Both the position numbers and the translations under genes were made by a program. From positions 1 through 10,237 of the forward strand of contig URJD01000051.1 of the NCBI GenBank assembly GCA_900548075.1: a DNA stretch of 10,237 bases. The letters are read 5' to 3'. Numbering within the stretch: position 1 is the first letter of the stretch; every line of letters starts with the position of its first letter. This DNA is from an uncultured Collinsella sp. (GTDB lineage Bacteria; Actinomycetota; Coriobacteriia; Coriobacteriales; Coriobacteriaceae). This document shows positions 1 through 6,773 of this stretch, piece after piece. The notes beneath the pieces are model-generated. The model was not told the origin of the DNA and made no database searches. It saw only the letters and a list, made by a program, of their open reading frames with translations.

Positions 1-309
1 GCCACGGCACTTCTTCACGATATCGGCAAAGATGAACAGTATGAATCGGGTATATCCCATGATGTTACAAGCGAACGCGTCGCTGATGCGATTCTCGGCG
101 GCATGCCCGATGACGTGGCGTTTGAGCCGGCCGATGCCGCAGCCATTAAGACGGCCATTCTGGGCCATCGAAAGCTGCGCGTGAACAGCCAACCGCTTGA
201 GCGTCTGCTCTATGCAGCCGACAAAGCGTCGCGTGCCTGCTTTGCATGCCCCGCGCGCAACGCTTGCAACTGGAGCGATGATAAAAAGAACCTGTCGATT
301 CGCGTGTAG
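1..309 (+). CDS. HD-domain hydrolase, folate-cluster type (3' part only)
   Basis: The reading frame is open from the first base and ends at TAG 307-309, giving the last 102 residues of a protein whose start lies outside the window. It opens with ALLHDIGKDE, the metal-binding HD motif of HD-superfamily phosphohydrolases. A second acidic ligand is likely the Asp in YAADKASR (residue 74 of the visible part). The tail carries three cysteines (C80, C83, C89) in ACFACPARNAC, followed by W and KKN. From memory, that ending is typical of the small HD proteins (COG1418-like) found in folate operons of clostridia and actinobacteria; this is not checked by alignment. folB follows 43 bp downstream on the same strand, so co-transcription in a folate operon is likely. 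The substrate is unknown. A step in pterin dephosphorylation has the right chemistry but is inference. Confidence 0.8.
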   Translation, partial: ATALLHDIGKDEQYESGISHDVTSERVADAILGGMPDDVAFEPADAAAIKTAILGHRKLRVNSQPLERLLYAADKASRACFACPARNACNWSDDKKNLSIRV

Positions 310-352
310 TTAGTTTGCGCGGTCGGGGTTCTAAACGAAGGAGACGATCGCG

Positions 353-838
353 TTGAGTAACAAGAAACTGCCCGAGAATGCAACCAAGACTGAAGGCGCC
401 GAGCTCGCTCGCCGTGGAAGGGGCGAAATATCCACCGCAACGGCGGTGCCTCACGTGAGCTATGACGATCTGCGCCATGCCGATCGCATTGTCATTGACG
501 GCCTTGAGGTTTTTGCCAACCATGGCGTGTATCCCGAGGAGAATGCGCTGGGTCAGAAGTTCATCGTTTCTCTGGTGCTCTATGCCGACCTGCGCGCGGC
601 GGGGGAGCACGATAACCTGGATGCCTCGATTGACTACGGCTCGGTGTGCCACGATGTCGATGGCTATCTGCGCGAGCATACGTTTAAGCTCATCGAGGCG
701 GCAGCCGAGGGGACAGCCCAGATGCTGCTGCGCCGTTATCCCTCGCTGCTTGGTGTGCGCATAAAGCTCGATAAGCCGTGGGCTCCTGTTGGCCTGCCTC
801 TGGCAAGCTGCGGCGTCGAGATCGAGCGCGTGCGCTAG
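353..838 (+). CDS. folB: Dihydroneopterin aldolase
   Basis: FolB is a cytoplasmic enzyme that splits 7,8-dihydroneopterin into 6-hydroxymethyl-dihydropterin and glycolaldehyde in folate synthesis. The family signature is clear: DRIVIDGLEVFANHGVYPEE, then SIDYGSVCHDV, then LIEAAAEG, and a C-terminal block with KPWAPVGLP carrying the expected lysine and ending in VEIERV. The start is TTG at 353, chosen because GAAGGAGA (337-344) sits 8 nt upstream. The protein is 161 residues, about 40 longer than the usual 120. The extra part is a charged, low-complexity N-terminus of about 40 residues before the DRIVIDG strand. An alternative GTG start at 455 would give a normal-length enzyme but has no good ribosome-binding site. 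It follows the HD gene in the same direction and ends 6 bp from the convergent metallopeptidase gene. No FolK domain is fused. Confidence 0.9.
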   Translation: MSNKKLPENATKTEGAELARRGRGEISTATAVPHVSYDDLRHADRIVIDGLEVFANHGVYPEENALGQKFIVSLVLYADLRAAGEHDNLDASIDYGSVCHDVDGYLREHTFKLIEAAAEGTAQMLLRRYPSLLGVRIKLDKPWAPVGLPLASCGVEIERVR

Positions 839-844
839 TCGACG

Positions 845-1621
845 CTAGAGCTTGTTGAGGGGTGGCTGCTTGAGCCGCTGCGACAGAGCTTTATTGTTGG
901 GACAGTACGTGTCGAGCAGGGCGTGGAATCGCTGATTGTGGCTTGGCTCGAGCAAGTGGACGAGCTCGTGGGCGACAACCATGTCGAGGCATTCGGCAGG
1001 ATAGGCGGCAAGTTCGCGTGCGATGCGAATGGCGCCGGTCTTGGGCGTGCATGATCCCCAGCGCGTTTTCATGCTGCGCACGGAGACGCGGGCCACGGTG
1101 ACGCCCATTGCGATTTCGTACGCGTGCACCATATCGTACAGCGCCGTGGTGACCTCGGTTGCATAGAGCTGGTCGATACGGGCTTGGAGCTCATCGGACG
1201 TTAGGCCGTCGAGGATTGCGTGCCGCTTGGCCTGTGGGCCTTCGTCCGATTCATCGGTACCCATAAAACTTGCGAAGGTGGCCTGTTTGGGTCGCGGTGC
1301 GGGTGATGCAAAGTTGTGATCGAGTGCATCCTGTACCGTGATGGGCTTGCCCCAAAGTGCAATGATGGACGAGGGGCTGAGCGGCTCTCGTGCCGTCGCC
1401 TGACGCTGCTCGCGCTGGGCAAGTCGGCTGATAATCCAGGCGCTGTTGCGCTTCACAAACGCTTCGATACGCTCGCGGGTGGCGCCGAGCGGTGCGCTGG
1501 CGTGGACCTCACCGCTCGAAGTGACGCGTAGGTTGAAGTTCTTGACGCACTTTTTGGTAACGACGACGGGGATGGGCGTCCCATCCGGTCGGGATGCGGA
1601 AATCGTAAACTGCTGCGTCAA
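845..1621 (-). CDS. YgjP/SprT-like zinc metallopeptidase (M48-type annotation)
   Basis: A 258-residue predicted soluble zinc metalloprotease of the YgjP (DUF45, WelP) group. It has the two hallmark blocks of that family: MKTRWGSC at residues 184-191 and HELVHLLEPSH at 218-228. H218, H222 and H228 are the zinc ligands and E219 the catalytic base. The N-terminal 70 residues (KKCVKNFNLRVTSSGEV, then a helix ending WIISRL) also match the family's opening. A linker of about 35 residues around 105-140 (proline, then acidic) is longer than in most relatives. No signal peptide or membrane segment is seen. The start is TTG, supported by AAAGGA about 9 nt upstream on this strand. It lies downstream of the dipeptidase gene with a strong hairpin between them, so it may be transcribed separately. 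The cellular substrate of this family is not established. Confidence 0.85.
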   Translation of the reverse strand: MTQQFTISASRPDGTPIPVVVTKKCVKNFNLRVTSSGEVHASAPLGATRERIEAFVKRNSAWIISRLAQREQRQATAREPLSPSSIIALWGKPITVQDALDHNFASPAPRPKQATFASFMGTDESDEGPQAKRHAILDGLTSDELQARIDQLYATEVTTALYDMVHAYEIAMGVTVARVSVRSMKTRWGSCTPKTGAIRIARELAAYPAECLDMVVAHELVHLLEPSHNQRFHALLDTYCPNNKALSQRLKQPPLNKL

Positions 1622-1644
1622 AAGCGGTCCTTTGGATTGGGGGA

Positions 1645-1680
1645 CGGGCCGGCATGTCGACCGTTCGGCATGCCGGCCCG
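1645..1680 (-). terminator. Strong inverted repeat between dipeptidase and metallopeptidase genes
   Basis: Twelve perfectly paired bases (1645-1656 with 1669-1680) are extended by four more pairs including one G-T, leaving a CCGT tetraloop. It sits just after the dipeptidase stop on the - strand. The sequence after it on that strand is TCCCCCAATCC, so there is no uridine run and it is not a textbook intrinsic terminator. It may be a weak or Rho-assisted terminator, or a transcript-stabilising 3' hairpin. Confidence 0.5.
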
Positions 1681-1696
1681 CTCAAGGGATGTGAAA

Positions 1697-2710
1697 TTAA
1701 TAACGCTCAAAGAAGGCAAGCGCGTTGTCGCTGCAGAGCTTTTGCATCACGGTCTTGCCAAAGTGCTTGGAGAGCATGTTCTGGAACTCGGGCATCATGC
1801 TGGCATCGGAGAGGAAGGCGGGCACCGTGGCACCGTCCCAGTCGCCACCGAGTGCGATGACGTCCTCGCCGCCCAGGTCGAGCCAGTGCTCGATATGTGC
1901 CGCTAGCTGGTCGAAGGTGACGTCTGCGGCGGTTTTGTCGGTTGCGTCGTTGGAAAGGAACTCGCTGCAGTAGTTGAGGCCGACGATACCGCCCATGTCG
2001 CGAATGGTGCGGAACTGGTCGTCGGTGAGGTTGCGCTTGACGCCGCAAACCGCGCGGGAGTTGGAGTGGCTGGCGACGAAGGGGCGCGTGGCGTGGGCGA
2101 CAACCTCGTCAAAGCACTCATCGTTGAGGTGGGAGACGTCGAGCACCATGCCGGCGTGCTCCATCTGCGTAAGGGCCTCGATGCCGGCGGCGGTGAGGCC
2201 GGCGTGGGTGTCGTGGCCGCTCGCGAGCGGCCCCTGCGCGTTCCAGCTGAGTGATGACATGAGTACGCCCAGGCTCTTGAGTACCTCGATCAGCGCGGGG
2301 TCCTCGGCAAAGAACGTGGCGTTTTCGATGGTGTGGATGCAGGCGACCTTGCCGTCTTTGAGCGCAGGGCGAATGTCTGCCGCGCTGCGTACGTTGACCA
2401 TGCGGTCGTGGTTAAGCATTGCCTGGCCGCTCATGTGCGCCATGATCTGCGCCTGGAAGCGCGCGGCGTGGGCGGTGGGAATCTCGTCGGGGACAAACGT
2501 GGCGAAGCACTGTGCCCACGGCGTGTTGCCGATCTTTGCGAGCGAGATGGCGCAGGCGTTGCCCTCGATGAGGTCGAAATCTTGCGGATGCGTTTCGTCG
2601 CCGGGGAAATAACCGTCGGTGCCGGCGGTAAAGCGCAGGTCGAGATCGAGCGTGGCCCAGCCGATGCGGTCGGCGGTGTCGCAGTGTAGGTCAAATACGG
2701 GATATGCCAT
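1697..2710 (-). CDS. Membrane dipeptidase family (peptidase M19)
   Basis: A 337-residue zinc dipeptidase of the renal dipeptidase family, which cleaves dipeptides, including D-configured C-terminal residues in known members. Visible landmarks in order: FDLHCDT with the HxD metal pair (H9, D11), IHTIEN with the likely bridging glutamate (E129), SLSWNAQ at about 153-159, LDVSH with H194, ASHSNSRAV with H215, and ALGGDWDG with the active-site Asp (D290). The start at 2710 is favoured because GGAGGA lies 5 nt upstream; an upstream TTG at 2740 would add ten residues but has no such site. No signal peptide is seen, so the bacterial protein is probably cytoplasmic. It is divergent from slyD across a 121 bp region. 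The likely role is in dipeptide or D-amino-acid peptide breakdown, but the exact substrate cannot be read from sequence. Confidence 0.92.
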   Translation of the reverse strand: MAYPVFDLHCDTADRIGWATLDLDLRFTAGTDGYFPGDETHPQDFDLIEGNACAISLAKIGNTPWAQCFATFVPDEIPTAHAARFQAQIMAHMSGQAMLNHDRMVNVRSAADIRPALKDGKVACIHTIENATFFAEDPALIEVLKSLGVLMSSLSWNAQGPLASGHDTHAGLTAAGIEALTQMEHAGMVLDVSHLNDECFDEVVAHATRPFVASHSNSRAVCGVKRNLTDDQFRTIRDMGGIVGLNYCSEFLSNDATDKTAADVTFDQLAAHIEHWLDLGGEDVIALGGDWDGATVPAFLSDASMMPEFQNMLSKHFGKTVMQKLCSDNALAFFERY

Positions 2711-2747
2711 AGTTCCTCCGGTTGCAGCGTTTCTTTGCAAACTGTCT

Positions 2748-2831
2748 TTGAATTGTATGACTAGGGTATAGTTAGCGCCATATGTTCACGGCGGCTTGCG
2801 TTGTGCGCCGCCCTTATATACGGAGGTTTCC
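2748..2831 (+). promoter_or_regulatory. Candidate promoter and leader of the slyD-ureE pair
   Basis: TATAGT at 2767-2772 is a good -10 candidate, about 60 nt before the slyD start. No convincing -35 lies at 16-18 bp; TTGAAT at 2748-2753 is only 13 bp away. The leader contains a short GGCGGC/GCCGCC inverted repeat (2790-2795 with 2807-2812). The ribosome-binding site CGGAGG (2821-2826) is close to ideal. The divergent dipeptidase promoter must lie in the same 121 bp gap, but I could not place it. Confidence 0.35.
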
Positions 2832-3260
2832 ATGTCCAACCAGGGCAAGAAGGTCAAGACCCATTATCGTGGCACGCTCGACGACGGCACGCAGTTCGAT
2901 AGCTCCTACGATCGCGGCGAGCCGCTGGAGTTCACCTGTGGCGCCGGCCAGATGATCAAGGGCTTCGACGCCGCTGTTGTCGACATGCAGGTGGGCGAGA
3001 AGAAGACCGTGCACATTCCTGCTGCTGATGCCTACGGCGAGCACAACCCCGAGATGGTCCTGACCTTCCCGGCCGAACAGGTTCCCAACATCGAGCAGAT
3101 CGAGAAGGGCATGAAGCTCTTCCTGTCTACGCCGAGCGGTGTGCCCGTCCCCGCTGTGGTCATCGACGTAACGCCCGAGGCCGTGACGCTCGACGCCAAC
3201 CACGAGCTGGCCGGCAAGGACCTCAACTTTGATATCGAGCTCGTCGAGGTTGAGGGCTAG
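2832..3260 (+). CDS. slyD: SlyD-like FKBP-type peptidyl-prolyl isomerase
   Basis: A 142-residue cytoplasmic prolyl isomerase and chaperone of the SlyD type. The FKBP core is seen as THYRGTLDDGTQFDSS (10-25), PLEFTCGAGQMIKGFD (31-46) and VGEKKTVHIPAADAYGEHNPEMV (54-76). The SlyD insert-in-flap domain follows (about 77-121), then ANHELAGKDLNFDIELVEV, the family's NHPLAG closing strand. It lacks the long His/Cys-rich nickel-binding tail of E. coli SlyD, so the metal-storage role may be reduced. An upstream frame extension begins at 2796, but the start at 2832 has CGGAGG 5 nt before it. Codon use is strongly biased to preferred codons, which suggests high expression. The UreE-like gene starts 3 nt after the stop, so the two are almost certainly one operon. 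In other bacteria SlyD works in nickel insertion into [NiFe]-hydrogenase, which fits that partner. Confidence 0.92.
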   Translation: MSNQGKKVKTHYRGTLDDGTQFDSSYDRGEPLEFTCGAGQMIKGFDAAVVDMQVGEKKTVHIPAADAYGEHNPEMVLTFPAEQVPNIEQIEKGMKLFLSTPSGVPVPAVVIDVTPEAVTLDANHELAGKDLNFDIELVEVEG

Positions 3261-3263
3261 AGT

Positions 3264-3842
3264 ATGCCTGAACGCTTGATTTCGACGACATGCTTGGGAA
3301 ATCTCAACGATCCGTCCTATGAACTCCTGCTTCGCCGGGAGCTGGGCGGTGTCTTTGAAGTTGACGAGTTGCTGCTCGATTGGGATCAGGCTGATGTATG
3401 CGCGTTTGTGGGCGTGACGGAGCTGGGGCGCACGATTGATGTTCGGCTGGATACTGCCGACGGCGGTCGTCTTGTCGACGGCGACGTGCTCGCCATTGAC
3501 CGTTCGGGCGTGGTGCCCCTGGTGGTTGTCGTGCGCCTGCGCAGCGCCGAGGTCTATTTGGTCGAAGTCGATCGCATGGATCCGATTGCGCTCGCGCATG
3601 CGTGCTGGGAGATCGGCAACATGCATGCGCCGCTCTTCCGGGGTGACTCGGATGAGCATACCGTGCGCATGTATACGCCGGTGCAGCCGGTTTTGGGCCG
3701 TATGCTTCGCGGCGTCGAGGGAGCTCGAATCTCGATTGTTTCGCACGAGCTCGATGCGGGTCGACGCTTTGCGTCGAGCGCGGCCGATGTTGTCGTGAGC
3801 ATGGCTCCGGACTTTACCATCGTTAAAAAGACGCGCGACTAA
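3264..3842 (+). CDS. ureE: UreE-like nickel metallochaperone
   Basis: A 192-residue protein that resembles UreE, the dimeric chaperone that carries nickel to urease. The N-terminal domain pattern is seen in GRTIDVRLDTADGGRLVDGD followed by a hydrophobic VVPLVVVVRL strand (about 55-92). The C-terminal domain is marked by HACWEIGNMHAPLF (112-125), corresponding to the UreE block with GNRH, then VQPVLGRMLRG (140-150). H121 matches the conserved dimer-interface nickel histidine. The other histidine of the classical HLGNRH motif is Glu here, and there is no His-rich tail. The protein is 30-40 residues longer than most UreE proteins. Translation is probably coupled to slyD, 3 nt upstream. No urease subunit or other ure gene is in view, so it may serve another nickel enzyme such as a hydrogenase. 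Family assignment is by motif recognition only. Confidence 0.72.
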   Translation: MPERLISTTCLGNLNDPSYELLLRRELGGVFEVDELLLDWDQADVCAFVGVTELGRTIDVRLDTADGGRLVDGDVLAIDRSGVVPLVVVVRLRSAEVYLVEVDRMDPIALAHACWEIGNMHAPLFRGDSDEHTVRMYTPVQPVLGRMLRGVEGARISIVSHELDAGRRFASSAADVVVSMAPDFTIVKKTRD

Positions 3843-3850
3843 GCGCGCGT
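3825..3850 (-). terminator. Hairpin with U-run readable on the - strand
   Basis: ACGCGCG (3831-3837) and CGCGCGT (3844-3850) form a perfect 7 bp stem with a 6 nt loop over the ureE stop codon. On the - strand it is followed by CTTTTT (complement of 3825-3830), the layout of an intrinsic terminator. On the + strand there is no T-run after it. It could stop antisense transcription coming from the right, or merely end the + operon inefficiently. Confidence 0.4.
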
Positions 3851-3925
3851 ATGCGCAAGACGGGCTTTGAGGGGTGACCGATCAAGGTCCGTCTTGCTGT
3901 TGATAGGAGGCTTTGGGGGAAGCAT

Positions 3926-4723
3926 ATGGGTCTTGAGGGAATCAAGCTGATTGCATGCGATTTGGACGGCACGTTGCTGCATCCGGGGGAGCGCGAGCCG
4001 CGTTCCGAGGCCTTTGAGCTCATTGATGAGCTGCATCGTCGCGGTATTGTGTTTATGCCGGCGAGCGGCCGTCAATATGCGAGCTTGCGCTATCTGTTTG
4101 CCCCGGTGGCCGATGAACTCGCCTATGTATGCGAAAACGGAGCCCTGGTCATGAGCGAGGGGCGTGCCGTGGTCAAGCGTTCTATGGAGCGTGGCCTGGC
4201 CATGGATATCGCGAATGCCGTGGTCGCCTACCCCCATGCCGACGTGACCCTTTCGTGCGAGGGACACCTCTACACCATGAGCGGCAACGATGCGTTTGTT
4301 GACCACCTGCGTTATGAGGTCCATTGTGATGTGGCGGTAGTCGACCGTCCCGAAGACATTGACGAGAATGTCATTAAGATTGCCTTCCAGACGCCCGAGG
4401 CGGAGCAGCCGGCGGCGCTGGAGTATTTTGAGTGCCTCTTTAGCGACCGTGTTGACGTGATGACGTCGGGAACCGAATGGACGGACTTTATCGGTTTCGG
4501 TTCGGGCAAGGGGTCCGCGCTTGCCGATTATGGCCGTGCACTGGGGATCTCGCCTGACGAAATGATGGCGTTTGGAGATAACGAAAACGATCGCGACATG
4601 CTCAACGTGGTGGGCCATCCCTATCTGATGGAGAGCTGCAGCCCCACCATGCGCGGTGTCAATGACCGTGTCCGCTACGTGCGCACGGTCGAAGAAGAGC
4701 TGCGTCGTCTACTTGCTGAGTAG
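3926..4723 (+). CDS. Cof-type HAD-superfamily sugar/cofactor phosphatase
   Basis: A 265-residue haloacid dehalogenase hydrolase with a C2 cap, the Cof/YidA group of Mg-dependent phosphatases acting on sugar phosphates, flavin or other small phosphoesters. Motif I is DLDGT (D12 nucleophile, D14 acid/base), motif II is PASGR (S47), motif III is GSGKGSAL with K195, and motif IV is GDNENDRDM with D218 and D222. Residues about 80-185 form the cap. The length is normal for the family. The start ATG has GGGGGA about 5 nt upstream and a second purine block, TAGGAGG, 15 nt upstream. It lies 83 bp after ureE and may share its transcript, though two inverted repeats lie between. It ends 15 bp from the convergent Fur-family gene. 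The substrate cannot be told from sequence. Confidence 0.9.
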   Translation: MGLEGIKLIACDLDGTLLHPGEREPRSEAFELIDELHRRGIVFMPASGRQYASLRYLFAPVADELAYVCENGALVMSEGRAVVKRSMERGLAMDIANAVVAYPHADVTLSCEGHLYTMSGNDAFVDHLRYEVHCDVAVVDRPEDIDENVIKIAFQTPEAEQPAALEYFECLFSDRVDVMTSGTEWTDFIGFGSGKGSALADYGRALGISPDEMMAFGDNENDRDMLNVVGHPYLMESCSPTMRGVNDRVRYVRTVEEELRRLLAE

Positions 4724-4738
4724 GCATGTCCCAAACAT

Positions 4739-5119
4739 CTACCGGCAGTCGGGGCAGAGTCCCTCAAAGATGGTGTAGTGCGAGCTGACGCTCCATCCGA
4801 TTTGCTCGGACGCCTTGGCGTCGAGCTGGGCATCGAAGGGAAGCGGTACGTCGATGACGCGGCTGCACGAGGTGCAGATGATATGCGCATGCGGCTCGAT
4901 CGTGCGATCGAAGCGGCTGCCGCCCGGCGTCTTGATGGAGAGGATCTCGCCGGCGTCGGCCAAGAGATTGAGATTGCGGTAGACCGTACCGCGGCTGATT
5001 TTGTCATCCTGTGCGCGCACGACGTTGTAGATTTCGTCGGCGGTGGGATGGTTATAGCTTTGGCGCACAGCGTCAAGAACCAGCTTTCGCTGCCTGGTAT
5101 TCCTTCTTTGCACCGCCAT
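4739..5119 (-). CDS. perR: Fur-family metalloregulator, PerR-like
   Basis: A 126-residue DNA-binding repressor of the Fur family. The winged helix covers about 5-65, with HPTADEIY (24-31) and the recognition region SRGTVYRNLNLL (42-53). The dimerisation half carries RFD (D71), PHAHIIC (H77, H79), CTSC (C82, C85), D90 and CPDC (C122, C125). Compared with B. subtilis PerR from memory, the regulatory site residues H37, D85, H91, H93 and D104 line up with H24, D71, H77, H79 and D90, and the four cysteines form the structural zinc site. Aspartate at the last position favours a peroxide-sensing PerR over iron-sensing Fur. The start ATG is preceded by GAGGCGAGG. A short promoter region of 61 bp separates it from acyP upstream on the same strand. 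Zur or Fur remain possible without a phylogeny. Confidence 0.88.
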   Translation of the reverse strand: MAVQRRNTRQRKLVLDAVRQSYNHPTADEIYNVVRAQDDKISRGTVYRNLNLLADAGEILSIKTPGGSRFDRTIEPHAHIICTSCSRVIDVPLPFDAQLDAKASEQIGWSVSSHYTIFEGLCPDCR

Positions 5120-5184
5120 GCGCCTCGCCTCTTTTCTATCAACGGTCGTAGGTAAATGATACCGTATTTAGCACACAATACTAA
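5120..5184 (-). promoter_or_regulatory. Candidate promoter/operator of the Fur-family gene
   Basis: On the - strand, TTAGTA (5179-5184) and TATCAT (5156-5161) are 17 bp apart, a moderate sigma-70 match. The stretch is AT-rich against its surroundings. An imperfect dyad with TTAG/CTAA ends (5168-5184) overlaps the -35 and could be an autoregulatory operator, but it is a poor match to a classical PerR box. Confidence 0.35.
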
Positions 5185-5591
5185 TAACGAGGAATGAAGC
5201 CGTCTTCATTGGCAAGTGGGGCTCGGGCCTGGGCGTCTACGAGGCGAAAACGCGTTCCCATGCGCTCGTAGGAAGCATGAAGCGCCTCGAGATGAGATAG
5301 GATGTTTGCCGGAGCTCCCTGTATCTCCATCTCGACCGAGCCGTCTTCCATGTTGCGCACCCAGCCGGTGAGCGTGCGTGCCTGCGCGAGGTTGGTGTTG
5401 GTAAAGCGAAAACCAACGCCTTGGACTTGTCCCGCCCAGCGCAGGAAATAGCGCAGGGGAGTGTCTTGAGTGGCCTCGTCGCTTGCGAGCACAGTAAGCC
5501 TGCGGCGCAACTCGAGCTCGATGTTTGATGGTTTTTGAGGCTCTCGACTGCCGCCGGTGACGCTGGAGAAGAACGTATCGAAGAAGCCCAT
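5181..5591 (-). CDS. acyP: Acylphosphatase with N-terminal extension
   Basis: Acylphosphatase hydrolyses carboxyl-phosphate bonds in small acyl phosphates in the cytoplasm. The domain occupies about residues 46-136 of 136. It shows GQVQGVGFR (54-62) with catalytic R62, and GWVRNMEDGSVEMEIQG (76-92) with catalytic N80. The domain is normal in length, but about 45 residues precede it, with a phenylalanine-rich start and a charged helix-like stretch (ELELRRRL). The start at 5591 is chosen because it lies 2 nt after the stop of the upstream oxidoreductase, which suggests translational coupling; its own ribosome-binding site is weak. A longer frame reaches 5726 but would overlap the upstream gene. 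Whether the extension has a function is unknown. Confidence 0.9.
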   Translation of the reverse strand: MGFFDTFFSSVTGGSREPQKPSNIELELRRRLTVLASDEATQDTPLRYFLRWAGQVQGVGFRFTNTNLAQARTLTGWVRNMEDGSVEMEIQGAPANILSHLEALHASYERMGTRFRLVDAQARAPLANEDGFIPRY

Positions 5592-5593
5592 CG

Positions 5594-6700
5594 CTAGGCC
5601 TGCTTGCCTGCGTCGGACGGGAAGGTAATGCCGGCCTGCTGGCGCACGGCATCCATGATGCGCAGTGAGACGAGCGTGACATCGCGGTAGTGGCCAAGCT
5701 CGTGGCGTCCCGCCGGGGTCTCCCAAATCTCTTCCTTAACGTTATCGATGCCGCCGATAGCGGTGATAAAGTCTGTGAGTTCGTATTCCATAGTGTTGCT
5801 CGATTTGGGCAGGTCGAGCACGCGGCCGTTGTCGCCCTGTTCGCGCGGTGCCTCGGTCGCCGAGCCGCGTACGACATCGCCGCGATAGTCGATGCGGACG
5901 TTGCGGGGCGTGGACAGATGGTCGATCTGGATAGTGCCACGCTCGCCTTCGATCTGCGAGGGCAGCAGGTCATTCGTTATTTTGGAGTGCGCGAGCTCGA
6001 CGGAGATACGGCCACCGCCGTAGCTGGCGAGGATGGAACCGCAGCCGTCGATGGGGCCGTGCGTGAGCTGTCGCGTGGCGGGGTCGAGCAGAGTAGCCAT
6101 GCTCGTAAGGCCGGAGGGCATGCCGAAAATCTCGACCATGGGCTCGACGGTGTAGACGCCAATGTCCATGAGGGAACCCGATGCCATATTGCAGTCGAAG
6201 ATATTGGTGGCGCGTCCCGCGAGAATCTCGTTGTAGCGCGAGGAATATTTGCCAAAGCGCAATGAGGCGCGGCGGATGGGGGCGATCTCGCCCAGGGCGT
6301 CCTCGATGGCGTGGAAGGCGGGGTCGTGGAGGGGACGCATGGCCTCGAGGGCCACGACACCTGCTGCCTCGGCAGCGCGGAAGACTTCCAGCGCCTGCGC
6401 TTCGGTGGCGCAGAAGGGCTTCTCGACGATGACGTGCTTGCCACCGGCGATGCAGGCAAGGGCCTGCTCGTAGTGAAGCGCGTTAGGGCTGCCGATATAG
6501 ACGGCGTCGACGTCGGCGGCTGCCGCGAGCTCATCGAGTGAAGTAAAGTTTCGCTCGCCACCGCGCTCGGCGGTAAAGGCGGCACCGCGATTGGCATCGC
6601 GTGAAAGCGTGCCCACAAACGCGGCTTGGTCGTTGGCGTTGACGACTTGGATAAAGTCGTCTGTGATCATGGATGTGCCGATGGTCGCGATGCGCAGCAT
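5594..6700 (-). CDS. Gfo/Idh/MocA-family oxidoreductase
   Basis: A 368-residue NAD(P)-dependent dehydrogenase of the sugar/inositol type. The N-terminal Rossmann fold starts MLRIATIGTS, followed by DAVYIGSPNALHYEQAL (65-81) and GKHVIVEKPFCAT (87-99). EKP at 93-95 includes the family's catalytic or cofactor-contacting lysine. The C-terminal domain contains the SLMDIGVYTVEPM block with the typical D-x-G, and long beta-sheet segments. The glycine motif is degenerate (GTSMITDDF rather than GxGxxG), which is common in this branch. The start ATG at 6700 has AAGGGGGA 4 nt upstream. acyP follows with a 2 nt gap, and rnhA lies 73 bp upstream. The substrate cannot be inferred; no sugar transport or catabolic genes are adjacent. 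Confidence 0.9.
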   Translation of the reverse strand: MLRIATIGTSMITDDFIQVVNANDQAAFVGTLSRDANRGAAFTAERGGERNFTSLDELAAAADVDAVYIGSPNALHYEQALACIAGGKHVIVEKPFCATEAQALEVFRAAEAAGVVALEAMRPLHDPAFHAIEDALGEIAPIRRASLRFGKYSSRYNEILAGRATNIFDCNMASGSLMDIGVYTVEPMVEIFGMPSGLTSMATLLDPATRQLTHGPIDGCGSILASYGGGRISVELAHSKITNDLLPSQIEGERGTIQIDHLSTPRNVRIDYRGDVVRGSATEAPREQGDNGRVLDLPKSSNTMEYELTDFITAIGGIDNVKEEIWETPAGRHELGHYRDVTLVSLRIMDAVRQQAGITFPSDAGKQA

Positions 6701-6773
6701 ACGTCCCCCTTGCGTTGTTTGGTCTACAGGATGAGTGTAGCGCGTGGGGATATAAAGCTGCGCGAAAACGCTA

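Noticed and set aside
2814..3746. A 310-codon open frame on the - strand opposite slyD and ureE
   Set aside because: Both + strand genes have clear family motifs and ribosome-binding sites. The reverse frame has none.
3856..3896. CAAGACGG/CCGTCTTG inverted repeat after ureE as a terminator
   Set aside because: The loop is 25 nt and no T-run follows on either strand, so a terminator cannot be supported.
3839..4618. A 259-codon open frame on the - strand opposite the HAD gene
   Set aside because: The HAD motifs on the + strand are unambiguous. The reverse translation is histidine-rich, as expected for a reverse shadow.
4724..4738. Shared terminator between the convergent HAD and Fur-family genes
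   Set aside because: Only 15 bases lie between the stops, and they show no dyad or T-run.
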